From Verrucomicrobiales bacterium (GTDB lineage: Bacteria > Verrucomicrobiota > Verrucomicrobiia > Verrucomicrobiales > DEV007), in the NCBI GenBank assembly GCA_016795505.1, contig JAEUHH010000119.1:1-50097 (forward strand): 50,097 bases of DNA, given 5' to 3'. Shown here one piece after another: positions 8,337-15,974 of the stretch. Below the pieces are notes generated by a model. That model saw only the letters and a program-made list of their open reading frames with translations. It was not told the origin of the DNA and ran no database searches. The translations under genes were made by a program, and so were the position numbers. Numbering within the stretch: the stretch's first letter is position 1; each line of letters starts with the position of its first letter.

Positions 8337-8353
8337 CCCGCCGTGGTGGCGGG
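8337..8353. repeat. small GC-rich hairpin
   Basis: CCCGCC and GGCGGG are separated by 5 nt, just upstream of the FN3-like remnant. It could act in transcription stop after the remnant's former upstream part, but no T-run is present. Confidence 0.3.
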
Positions 8354-8412
8354 TGGGACGGTAGGGGGCCAGAATCGAGCCCGACAGATTCATATGACGC
8401 AGCCGGAGGAGC

Positions 8413-9330
8413 CTACCTCCGAGATGCCTTAATGTCCGCGGGCGCCAAGAGCTTGCGCAAACTCGCGGCGGGAATGCAGGATTTCACCACCATTTGCAGA
8501 TTCCTCTGCTCGCCCTCCTCGACGGTGTAGTAGATGGAATTGGTGGACGCCACGACGCCGGTGAGTTCCCCGCGCTCGTTGAACACGCCGCAGCCGCTCG
8601 ATCCTTTGGCGTAATCGGCCGTAATCTGGAGCCGCGGCGCCTTGGCTTGGGCCTCGAAGTAGTAGCGGGCCACGATGCCCTCGGAATAGGTGAAAAAGCG
8701 CCCGTCGGGATGGCTGATCACCCGCACCTCGGAGCCGACCGGATCGTCGATCCGCGCCACCGGCACGGCGTCGAGCGATTTTCCATCGGTCTTCAGCCGG
8801 ACCACGGCCAAATCGTCCGCCTTGGAGGCGGCGAGCACGGCGACGATCGGAAAGACCTCGCCCGCAGCGGTCATGGCTCCGAAGGTCTCGGCTTTGGCGG
8901 CTTCCATGACGTGGTAGTTGGTCACCACGATGCCGGAGGGATCGATGACGACGCCGCCGGCGATGGACGGATGCCATTTGTCGCATTTGCCGCACTGATA
9001 CAGGTGCCCCACCATCACCGTGGCCCGGCTGGCGCGTTCGTAGATCTGCGGCGAGGTGAGCGGCGCCGGCTTGGGAGCAGATTCCGTCGCCGCGGGCCAG
9101 GCGATCGCCACGGGCGCAGCCGGACCGCCCTCGCGTCTGGCTTTCTCCCAATCGGGCAGCAACTGCGCGCCCTTCGGCGTTCCGGGCGTGCCCAACCAGC
9201 TCTCCATCTCCTGCTGGAAGCGCCCGCGCAGCGCGGCATCGTCCACCGTCAGAACGGGCATGGCCGTCTCGCCGGCGGCGGAGACCAGCGTGGCGATGAG
9301 AACGGCCGGGAGCGGGAAAAGGTGCCTCAT
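8413..9330 (-). CDS. secreted trypsin-like (DegP/S1C-type) serine protease
   Basis: A 305-aa protein with a signal peptide (about residues 1-20). The trypsin-fold domain spans about 98-300 and has the full catalytic triad: His140 in VVTNYHVME, Asp173 in ADDLAVVRL and Ser245 in KGSSGCGVF. A CGKC pair at 113-116 next to the first beta strand may bind a metal or form a disulfide. No PDZ domain follows, so it is shorter than DegP/HtrA. It overlaps the upstream cytochrome/LRR gene by 4 nt and is probably co-translated with it. The protein substrate is unknown; action in the periplasm or outside is inferred from the signal peptide. Confidence 0.88.
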   Translation of the reverse strand: MRHLFPLPAVLIATLVSAAGETAMPVLTVDDAALRGRFQQEMESWLGTPGTPKGAQLLPDWEKARREGGPAAPVAIAWPAATESAPKPAPLTSPQIYERASRATVMVGHLYQCGKCDKWHPSIAGGVVIDPSGIVVTNYHVMEAAKAETFGAMTAAGEVFPIVAVLAASKADDLAVVRLKTDGKSLDAVPVARIDDPVGSEVRVISHPDGRFFTYSEGIVARYYFEAQAKAPRLQITADYAKGSSGCGVFNERGELTGVVASTNSIYYTVEEGEQRNLQMVVKSCIPAASLRKLLAPADIKASRR

Positions 9331-10301
9331 TTGAAGCTGATCTTGGTGTCGGGCAGGGCCGCCTGGAGCTTTTTCACACCGGCTTCGGTCACTTTCGACT
9401 GCCAGAGGTAGAGGCTGTCGAGGCCTTTCAGGCCACGCAGGTGATCGAGGCCGGCATCGGTCACCTGGGTGCCGTAGAGATTCAGGTAATGCAAGTGCTC
9501 GAGGCCTTTCAGCTCCGCCAGACCGGCGTCGCCGATCTGGGTCTGGTTCAGGTCGAGCCGGACGAGGCGTTTGAGCCCCGCGATCGGTTTCAGACCCGCA
9601 TCTGACACGGCGGTTTTCGACAGGTCGAGCTGGGCGATGTGATCGCCGACGGCGGTGATGGATCCGATCTTGGCATCATCGGCCGCCTCGCGGACGAGTC
9701 GGAAATCGACGGACAGCAGCGGACTGCCATTGGCGAGCGGCATGACGCGGCCACCGGCGGCGGTGACGCCTTTCCAGGCGTCCTCCTTGGGCGCGGTGAG
9801 TCCATCGCTGAGCTTCTTGTAGAGCTCCTGCACCTCCGAGACGGGAGCTTTTTCGGGGGCGGGCGCAGCCTCCTTCGGCTTGCCCTCGGTATTGCCCTCC
9901 CATCCGCCGAAATCGGCGCCCTGATCGATCCATTTCTTGAGCAATTCCTTCTGCTCGGCAGTCAGGGGATCGGCCTTGCCGGTCGGCGGCATGAAGTCGT
10001 CGTCGTCCTCGGGCAGGGTGGTCCGGGTGTAGAGATCGCTCTCGCCGGATTTGCCGGCTTTCACCACGGCGCCGTTTTCACTGCCCGCCAGGATCGCCCA
10101 CGCGCCGTCGAGCCGCAGGCCGGCCTTGGGCTTCACGGTCTTGCCATCCTCCTCGTAGGGGGCCTTGTGGCATTTCACGCAGCTCTTTTCGAGAAAGGGC
10201 CAGATCTGCTTTTCGAAATTCACCTTGTCCCCCTGGGCGGAGGCGGCGACGGGGACGGCGAGGGCCGCGAGGGCGAGAAATGAGCGGAGCGGGGATTTCA
10301 T
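9327..10301 (-). CDS. secreted c-type cytochrome (PSCyt1-like) fused to leucine-rich repeats
   Basis: A 324-aa protein with a signal peptide (about 1-22). A PSCyt1-type domain with one haem site, CVKCH (41-45), runs to about residue 130; a Met in DDDFMPPTG may be the distal ligand. A Pro/Glu/Ala linker follows. Residues about 190-324 hold leucine-rich repeats of about 24 residues (LKRLVRLDLNQTQIGDAGL and similar). The combination is typical of Planctomycetes and Verrucomicrobia. The LRRs probably bind a partner protein while the haem carries electrons or senses redox state. The 3' end overlaps the serine protease gene by 4 nt, which suggests a functional pair. Confidence 0.88.
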   Translation of the reverse strand: MKSPLRSFLALAALAVPVAASAQGDKVNFEKQIWPFLEKSCVKCHKAPYEEDGKTVKPKAGLRLDGAWAILAGSENGAVVKAGKSGESDLYTRTTLPEDDDDFMPPTGKADPLTAEQKELLKKWIDQGADFGGWEGNTEGKPKEAAPAPEKAPVSEVQELYKKLSDGLTAPKEDAWKGVTAAGGRVMPLANGSPLLSVDFRLVREAADDAKIGSITAVGDHIAQLDLSKTAVSDAGLKPIAGLKRLVRLDLNQTQIGDAGLAELKGLEHLHYLNLYGTQVTDAGLDHLRGLKGLDSLYLWQSKVTEAGVKKLQAALPDTKISFK

Positions 10302-10401
10302 GGTCTTGGGGGAATACTAGGAGCTTCGGCACCGCGCGCAAAGAGAAAGCCGGACCGATTTCGCGCCAGATGGCTGGATTTGAATCGTCCAGACGGCGGC
10401 A

Positions 10402-10440
10402 CGAAAAAACCGAACCCCGTCGCCAGGGTTCGGTTTTTCG
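10402..10440. terminator. intrinsic terminator, works on both strands
   Basis: A long stem (CGAAAAAACCGAACCC against GGGTTCGGTTTTTCG) with an 8-nt loop ends in T-runs on both strands. On the minus strand it lies 44 nt after the stop of the small cytochrome gene (10484-10909), which it should terminate. Confidence 0.85.
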
Positions 10441-10483
10441 AAATTTGACTCCGGTCACCCGAAATGGCGACCGGCCGGCTGAC

Positions 10484-10909
10484 TTACTTCTTGTCCACCG
10501 AGGGATCGCTGGTCCAGGCACCGAAATTGGCGCCGGCCTTGACCCAGGCTTCGAAAAGGGCCTTCTGGGCATCGGTCCACTGATCGGCCTTGCCTTCCGG
10601 CGGCATGTGATCGTCGTGGTCGAGCGGGAGCTTGGTGCGGGAAAGGAACGGGCTGTCCTCGGGCTTGCCGGGAACGATGACCGCGCCACCTTCGCCGCCC
10701 TTCATGAAGGCTTCCTTGTTGGTGATGACCAGATCGCCCTTCGGACGACGGGTGCGGCCGCGCTCATCCTTGTGCTCGGGCGTGTGGCACTCGACGCAGC
10801 TGTTTTTCACAAAGGGCCAGATTTCCTTTTCGAAATCGGGACCCTCGGCATTCGCGGCAGAGGCGACACCGAGACCGGCAAGGGCAAGCAGAGAGGTTTT
10901 GATACGCAT
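10484..10909 (-). CDS. small secreted c-type cytochrome (PSCyt1-like)
   Basis: A 141-aa protein with a signal peptide (about 1-21, cut after ANA). One CxxCH haem site is at 38-42 (CVECH), followed by the family phrases FLSRTKLPLDHDDHMPPEGKA and ALFEAWVKAGANFGAW. It has the same N-terminal domain as the cytochrome/LRR protein encoded next to it but without the repeats. It likely carries electrons or senses redox state in the periplasm; partners are unknown. A strong terminator follows, so it is probably transcribed alone. Confidence 0.88.
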   Translation of the reverse strand: MRIKTSLLALAGLGVASAANAEGPDFEKEIWPFVKNSCVECHTPEHKDERGRTRRPKGDLVITNKEAFMKGGEGGAVIVPGKPEDSPFLSRTKLPLDHDDHMPPEGKADQWTDAQKALFEAWVKAGANFGAWTSDPSVDKK

Positions 10910-11209
10910 GTTTGGACTTTGGTTTGGGTGAGAGTCGGGATACTAGCCGGTCAGACGACCGGCCGCAACCGCCAATGCAGACCGAATTTGCGCCCCGCGC
11001 AAACCGGCCGGATCGCGCGATCGCGCCAGCACGAGCGCGCCAGCAGTTATCCGCCGAAACGGGCGGTTGCCGGGCCACCCCCTGCTGGGCGATGCTACAC
11101 CCGTTCCGTGACAGGCTGCATGGAACCGGTCCGGGGGCCTAAATTCCCTTTGCGACCGCCTCACCTCGAAACTATCCTCAAAATCGTGAACTACAACTCT
11201 ACCATCGCT
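10910..11209. other. divergent intergenic region
   Basis: About 300 nt between the small cytochrome gene (minus) and tatA (plus). It should contain both promoters. I saw no clear promoter boxes, RNA gene or repeat in it. Confidence 0.4.
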
Positions 11210-11485
11210 ATGTTCGGACCACTCGGAATGCAGGAAATGATGCTCATCTTCTTGATCATCCTCCTACTCTTTGGAGCCAAGAAGATCCCCGAACTCGCCC
11301 GCGGCATCGGCAAGGGCATGGGCGAGTTCAAGAAAGCCAAGGAAGATTTCGAAAAGGAAATCAAGACCGGCGAGATCGAAGGCAAAGCCAATTGGGAAAA
11401 GCCCTCCACTCCGGCCGCCTCCTCCACCCCGGCTTCCGCTCCGGCGCAAAAGGCCCCGGAGAGCGCCTCCGAAACACAAGATTGA
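11210..11485 (+). CDS. tatA: twin-arginine translocase subunit TatA
   Basis: A 91-aa protein with the TatA/E layout: a short N-terminus, one membrane helix (about residues 8-21, EMMLIFLIILLLFGAKKIPEL), the FGxxKxPEL hinge, an amphipathic helix (about 26-55) and a Pro/Ala/Ser-rich tail. TatA polymerises to form the pore for folded proteins with RR signal peptides. No tatB or tatC is next to it, so these lie elsewhere. Several proteins in this window carry RR signals (at 19623, 20557 and 42336). The ATG at 11210 is chosen because the protein then starts just before the helix; the ribosome-binding site is weak. Confidence 0.93.
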   Translation: MFGPLGMQEMMLIFLIILLLFGAKKIPELARGIGKGMGEFKKAKEDFEKEIKTGEIEGKANWEKPSTPAASSTPASAPAQKAPESASETQD

Positions 11486-11504
11486 GACGGGTCCCGTCAC
11501 CGTC

Positions 11505-12488
11505 GTGACAGATCGACCCCCATTTTCCGGCAAACGCCGACACCGGTCCCGGCTCTCCAGCCGTCTGGTGGCGGCGTTTTTGCTGTGCTTCGGCGCAGTT
11601 GGCGGCCTTTCCCAAGAAGCCGCCCCTGCCCCGTTGCGTTTCGTGGCGTGGAACTTGAAGAACTACCTCGCCATGGAGCGCCGGGTGGACGGCGAGACCG
11701 TGCCGGATGCCGGCAAGCCGGAGGAGGAAATCGAGGCCGTCATCGCCACCCTCGCCGGGATGCGCCCCGACATCCTGGGAGTCTGCGAACTCGGCGACGC
11801 CACCTACCTCGCTGATTTACAAAAGCGGCTGAAAGCCGTGGGCATCGACCTGCCCCACACCGAACTGGTGCCCTCGGCAGACGGTCGCAACCGCAATCTC
11901 GCCCTCCTCTCCCGCCATCCCATCGTCGCCCGCGCCAGCCGCACGGATCTCACCTACACCATCGGCGACACCCGGCTGCCAGTGCAACGAGGCATCCTCG
12001 ATGTCACCGTGGCACCGAATCCCGGCTATCGCCTGCGCTGCGTCGGCCTGCATCTCAAGTCGAAACGCGAAGTCCCCGAGGCCGACGAGACCGAGATGCG
12101 CCGCAATGAAGCCCACCTCGTCCGGGAGCACTTGGACGCCCTCTTCGAAGCCGAACCCGGCGCCAACGTGATCGTTTACGGCGACTTCAACGACACGCCC
12201 GATCAACAGCCCCCGCGCACCATCCGGGGACGCTTCCGCACCCCCGGCTACCTCGACGATCTCCGTCCGGAGGATGACCGCGGCGAGCGATGGACGCACT
12301 ATTGGAGCTTCGCCGACACCTACGCCCGTCTCGACTACCTGCTGGTCAGTCAGGGGTTGGCCCGCGATGTCGTGAAGGACAGCGAGCGCATTCCCTTCCA
12401 TCCCGATTGGGAAAAAGCCAGCGATCACCGACCGCTCCAAGTCGACCTCTCGGGCGCCGACGCGGCCCCGGCTCCGACGAAAAAGTAG
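11505..12488 (+). CDS. exported endonuclease/exonuclease/phosphatase-family hydrolase
   Basis: About 327 aa from a GTG at 11505; the start is uncertain because the frame stays open upstream across tatA. A signal peptide follows (SRLVAAFLLCFGAVGGLSQ). The catalytic EEP-fold motifs are in order: the Asn in FVAWNLKNY, Glu in ILGVCELGD, GDFNDTP, LDYLLVS and ASDHRPL. Family members cut phosphodiesters in nucleic acids, phospholipids or inositol phosphates with a divalent metal. Export suggests scavenging of nucleic acid or phosphate, an inference. It begins only 19 nt after tatA, so they may share a transcript. Confidence 0.85.
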   Translation: MTDRPPFSGKRRHRSRLSSRLVAAFLLCFGAVGGLSQEAAPAPLRFVAWNLKNYLAMERRVDGETVPDAGKPEEEIEAVIATLAGMRPDILGVCELGDATYLADLQKRLKAVGIDLPHTELVPSADGRNRNLALLSRHPIVARASRTDLTYTIGDTRLPVQRGILDVTVAPNPGYRLRCVGLHLKSKREVPEADETEMRRNEAHLVREHLDALFEAEPGANVIVYGDFNDTPDQQPPRTIRGRFRTPGYLDDLRPEDDRGERWTHYWSFADTYARLDYLLVSQGLARDVVKDSERIPFHPDWEKASDHRPLQVDLSGADAAPAPTKK

Positions 12489-12607
12489 CCCCCCGGTAGC
12501 CTGTTCCTGCCGCCGACACTTTTTTCGTGTCAAACGCGCGCCGTTCGTGTCTATTCGGTTTTGAGCCGGAACCGTGCCCAGCCTGCCGACTCGAGCCAAC
12601 CCGATGG

Positions 12608-13516
12608 ATGATCATCCCCTACCAGAAAGATCAGGAACTCCTCGCCGACATTGAGAGCGCCGACTCCGTGTCGGGAGCCATCCACGTCTGGTGGCTCGGG
12701 CAGAGTGGCTTCCTCATCAAATGGGCCGGACACGGGCTGCTGTTCGACCCCTACCTCTCCGACTCGCTGACCCGCAAATACGACGGCACTGACCGGCCCC
12801 ACGTTCGCATGACCGAGCGCGCCCTCGATCCCAGGCGCCTGCGGGGCGTCGATGTGGTCACCTCCAGCCACAACCACACGGATCACCTCGACGCCGAGAC
12901 GCTGCTGGCGCTGAAGGCGGCCAATCCCCGCCTCCAACTGGTCCTGCCCGCCGCGAACGTGGACTTCGCCCGCAAGCGCCTCGGCCCCTCCGGTCCGGAG
13001 TTGATCCCGGTCAACGACGGCACCTGGGCACAAGCCGGGCCTTTCACCTTCCACGGCATCGCCGCCGCACACAATGAGATCGAACGCGACGAAGCGGGTC
13101 ACTGCCGCTGCCTCGGGTTCGTCGTCACCTTTGGCAAATTCGCCCTTTACCACTCCGGCGACACGCTCTGGCACGATTCACTGGTGAAAGACCTGCGTCG
13201 GTGGGAAATCAATCTCGCCTTCCTCCCCATCAACGGCCACGATCCCGCCCGCGGGGTGGCGGGCAATCTCGACGGCTTCCAGGCGGCCGTGCTGGCCAAG
13301 GCCATCAGCGCGACCATGGTCGTGCCTTGTCACTACCACCTGTTCGAGTTCAACACCGCCGAGCCCGACGAGTTCGTCGATACATGCGAGCGCCTCGGCC
13401 AGCGCTACCGCGTCCTTCAATGCGGTGAACGCTTCGTCATGGGCACGCTGACGGACAAGTCAGCCGGTCTGGCCAAACCGACCGAAGCCCAGGTCGAAGA
13501 CGGCTGGTGGGTGTGA
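12608..13516 (+). CDS. UlaG-like metallo-beta-lactamase-fold hydrolase
   Basis: A 302-aa protein from the ATG at 12608; a longer frame opens at 12527 but its first 27 codons look unlike the family. Metal-binding motif HxHxDH is intact (SSHNHTDHLD). Later ligands are plausible in YHSGDTLWHDSL and in PCHYHLFEFN. The layout and length resemble L-ascorbate-6-phosphate lactonase UlaG and related cytosolic MBL hydrolases. There is no signal peptide and no ascorbate pathway nearby, so the substrate is left open. It converges on the lipoprotein cytochrome gene with a 23-nt gap. Confidence 0.85.
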   Translation: MIIPYQKDQELLADIESADSVSGAIHVWWLGQSGFLIKWAGHGLLFDPYLSDSLTRKYDGTDRPHVRMTERALDPRRLRGVDVVTSSHNHTDHLDAETLLALKAANPRLQLVLPAANVDFARKRLGPSGPELIPVNDGTWAQAGPFTFHGIAAAHNEIERDEAGHCRCLGFVVTFGKFALYHSGDTLWHDSLVKDLRRWEINLAFLPINGHDPARGVAGNLDGFQAAVLAKAISATMVVPCHYHLFEFNTAEPDEFVDTCERLGQRYRVLQCGERFVMGTLTDKSAGLAKPTEAQVEDGWWV

Positions 13517-13539
13517 TCTTTCCACCCGAATCCCCAGGC

Positions 13540-13977
13540 TCACACCTTCGTCGGCTCGATCGATACCGGCTCCAGCGTGCCCTCGGGACCCTCGGGCCAT
13601 TCGGCGCCTTCGTCGATCCACTGCCGCAGAATCGCCTTTTCCCCGTCGGTGAGTTTCGCCCCCGTCGCCGGCATGGCGTGGTCCTGCTCCGCGGGCAGCA
13701 GCGTCACCCGGTAGAGCGGGCTCTTTTCCGCATCGCCGGGAATCACCACCGGGCCGCGTTTCGAGCCGCGCATCGCCAGTTCGCGGTTCATCAGGTTCAG
13801 CCCGCCCATCAGGCTCTGGTCATTGTGGCAACGCACACACTGGGTCTGCAGGATGGGCTTCACATCGTTGACGAAATCGACCTTGCTATCCCCTTTGCCA
13901 CCACTCTCCCCGGAGGGCTGGCAGGCAGCGACGGACAGGACGATGGCGGACAGGGCGGAGAGCGGGACGGCTTTCAT
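13540..13977 (-). CDS. c-type cytochrome lipoprotein
   Basis: A 145-aa protein from the ATG at 13977. The N-terminus has a lipobox ending SVAAC, with Cys19 as the lipid site. The haem site CVRCH is at 47-51 (ILQTQCVRCHND), followed by PVVIPGDAEKSPLYR, DHAMPATGAKLT and ILRQWIDEGAEWPEG, the standard PSCyt1 pattern. It is the third protein of this type in 5 kb but the only lipoprotein. It probably sits on the outer face of a membrane and takes part in electron transfer or redox sensing. Confidence 0.88.
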   Translation of the reverse strand: MKAVPLSALSAIVLSVAACQPSGESGGKGDSKVDFVNDVKPILQTQCVRCHNDQSLMGGLNLMNRELAMRGSKRGPVVIPGDAEKSPLYRVTLLPAEQDHAMPATGAKLTDGEKAILRQWIDEGAEWPEGPEGTLEPVSIEPTKV

Positions 13978-14135
13978 GACACGGTTGAACGCCCCCTTTT
14001 TACACTCATTCCACCTCCTGCGCCTAGCAGATCCTGCGAAAATGTCGCCGGATATGCGCGCCATCGCCGCCGGTGACGGTCCACGTGGCGACACCTTCGC
14101 TTGACGCGCCCCACGCGAATGGGAAACTGCCCGAT

Positions 14136-15929
14136 ATGAAGGGCATGGGCATCGCCGACAAACTGGTCGCCGCCGCGGAGGCGGCGGGATGCCCCGATTT
14201 GGGCACATTGAGGAACACCATCGACGACGCCCTCGCCGGCAATGCCGAGATCATCGACCGCCTGCTCGATCTGGAATTGGTGGAGGAAGAGCCCTTTTTC
14301 CGCGCCCTCAGCGAGCGCCTCGGCATGTCCTGGGAGTCCGATCCCGAGCCCGATACCGACGACGCCCGCGAGTTGAAGCGCCTCTGCGGTGCCCAGGTCA
14401 GCATCCGCCACCGCATCCTGCCCCTGCGCCTGCTCGACGAAGCCGGCGACGAGGAACCCGGTGCCGACACTCCCGCCGGCGCCCGGCCTCCCGTGGTCAT
14501 TGCGACGTATGACCCCTTTGCCCTCGCCCGTCGGCGCGCCGCCCACCGGTCCATCGACGCCCCGGTGCGATGGGTCCTTTCCAGCCGGCGCAAGGTCGTG
14601 GCCGGCTTGAAAAATTTCTACGGCGTCGGCGGCGACACCTTCGAGGAAGTGCTCGCCAGCCGCGATTTCGACGGCTCCGACGCGGAAATCAAAGAGGAGA
14701 TCAACGAGATCGACAGCGACGACGCGGAGGCGTCCGTCGTGAAGTTCGTCAACCAGATCCTCAAAGAAGCCCTCGCCCGGCGCGCCACCGACATCCACGT
14801 CGAGCCCCTCGCCTCCGACCTGCGCGTCCGCTACCGCATCGACGGCGTGCTGCAGAAAGTCCCCGTCCCCGAAAACATCAAGGCCCTCCAGCCCTCCGTC
14901 ATCGCCCGGCTCAAGGTCATGTCCGGCCTCGACATCGCCGAGAAACGCCTGCCCCAGGACGGCCGCATCCACCTGCGCCTCGACGGCCTGCCCATCGACG
15001 TCCGCGTCGCCACCATCCCCGGGATCGAGGGCGAGAGCGTCAGCCTCCGTCTCCTCGGGCAGGAGCGATTCAATCTCGAGCGCCTCGACATGCTGCCCCA
15101 TATCCGCAAGTCGGTCGATGAGATCCTGAAAAAGCCCAACGGCGTCCTCCTCGTCACCGGCCCCACCGGCAGCGGCAAATCGACCTCGCTCTACTGCTTC
15201 CTCTCCGTCCTCAACAACGAGTCGCGCCGCATCGTCACCATCGAGGATCCGGTCGAAAACAAGCTCGAGGGCGTCGTCCAGATCGCCGTCAAGCCGGAGA
15301 TCCAGCTCACCTTCGCCACCGGCCTCCGCAGCATCCTCCGCGGCGATCCCAACGTCATCATGGTCGGGGAAATCCGCGACCTGGAGACCGCCGAGATCGC
15401 CATCCGCGCCTCCCTGACCGGCCACCTCGTCTTCAGCACCCTGCACACCAATGACGCCCTCGGTGGCGTCTCCCGGCTCATCGACATGGGCGTGGAGCCC
15501 TTTCTCGTCACCGCCGCGGTGCGGGGTTTCCTCGCCCAGCGACTCGTCCGCCGGCTCTGCACCCAGTGCCGCGTGCCTGCCCACTACAGCGAGGACTACC
15601 TCCAGTCCTGCGGCTTTCCTTCCGAACGACTTCTCACACCCATCTACCAGGCCAATCCCGCCGGCTGCGACGCCTGCGGCCACACCGGCTACCGCGGCCG
15701 CGTCGCCATCTACGAGCTGTGCCAGCTCACCCCGCGGCTCCAGGATCTCATCGTCCGAGGCGCCACCCGGCAGGAAATGGTGAAACAGACCATCCTCGAC
15801 GGCTTCCGCAGTCTCCGCGACTACGGCTGGGAAAAAGTGCTCGGCGGCGTCACCACCATCGAGGAAGTCGTCTCCGCCACCGACGACATTTTCGACGAAG
15901 CCGCCGCGCCCGTGGCCGCGCTGACCTGA
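14136..15929 (+). CDS. GspE/PilB-type secretion or pilus ATPase
   Basis: About 597 aa from the ATG at 14136 (a GTG at 14073 would add 21 residues). The N-terminal MshEN-like region is at about 15-80. The ATPase core has Walker A GPTGSGKS (342-349), the Asp box around TIEDPVENK, Walker B NVIMVGEIRDLETAE and the His box LTGHLVFSTLHTND. A tetracysteine zinc site lies at about 475-516 (CTQC and CDAC). All are intact. The hexamer powers pilin or pseudopilin assembly in type IV pili or type II secretion. gspF follows 45 nt later, but no pilin, GspD or PilT is in the window, so the exact system is undecided. Confidence 0.93.
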   Translation: MKGMGIADKLVAAAEAAGCPDLGTLRNTIDDALAGNAEIIDRLLDLELVEEEPFFRALSERLGMSWESDPEPDTDDARELKRLCGAQVSIRHRILPLRLLDEAGDEEPGADTPAGARPPVVIATYDPFALARRRAAHRSIDAPVRWVLSSRRKVVAGLKNFYGVGGDTFEEVLASRDFDGSDAEIKEEINEIDSDDAEASVVKFVNQILKEALARRATDIHVEPLASDLRVRYRIDGVLQKVPVPENIKALQPSVIARLKVMSGLDIAEKRLPQDGRIHLRLDGLPIDVRVATIPGIEGESVSLRLLGQERFNLERLDMLPHIRKSVDEILKKPNGVLLVTGPTGSGKSTSLYCFLSVLNNESRRIVTIEDPVENKLEGVVQIAVKPEIQLTFATGLRSILRGDPNVIMVGEIRDLETAEIAIRASLTGHLVFSTLHTNDALGGVSRLIDMGVEPFLVTAAVRGFLAQRLVRRLCTQCRVPAHYSEDYLQSCGFPSERLLTPIYQANPAGCDACGHTGYRGRVAIYELCQLTPRLQDLIVRGATRQEMVKQTILDGFRSLRDYGWEKVLGGVTTIEEVVSATDDIFDEAAAPVAALT

Positions 15930-15974
15930 GCCGCGTCTCCCTGAGTCCGTCACTCTCTCCACCGCCGCCCCGTC

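Larger units (their letters stand above)
7852..8412. other. 561-nt stretch without an intact gene
   Basis: This region separates the start of the ExbB operon from the end of the serine protease gene (both minus strand). It contains a degenerate copy of the dispersed 45-nt repeat (8026-8070), a fibronectin-III-like remnant on the minus strand (8152-8322) and a small GC-rich hairpin (CCCGCC/GGCGGG, 8337-8353). The promoter of the ExbB operon must lie in its left part, but no convincing -35/-10 pair was identified. Confidence 0.6.

Noticed and set aside
11271-11504. A longer start of the EEP-family gene overlapping tatA
   Set aside because: The overlapped residues are a Pro/Arg/Ser-rich shadow of tatA; the signal peptide begins only after 11505.
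13974-15962. A 662-codon minus-strand open frame opposite the GspE-type gene
   Set aside because: It reads as Gly/Asp/Val/Ala-rich shadow of a GC-rich gene with intact GspE motifs on the other strand. Similar long shadows occur opposite most genes here (for example at 26956-29328, 32898-35726 and 48059-49717).
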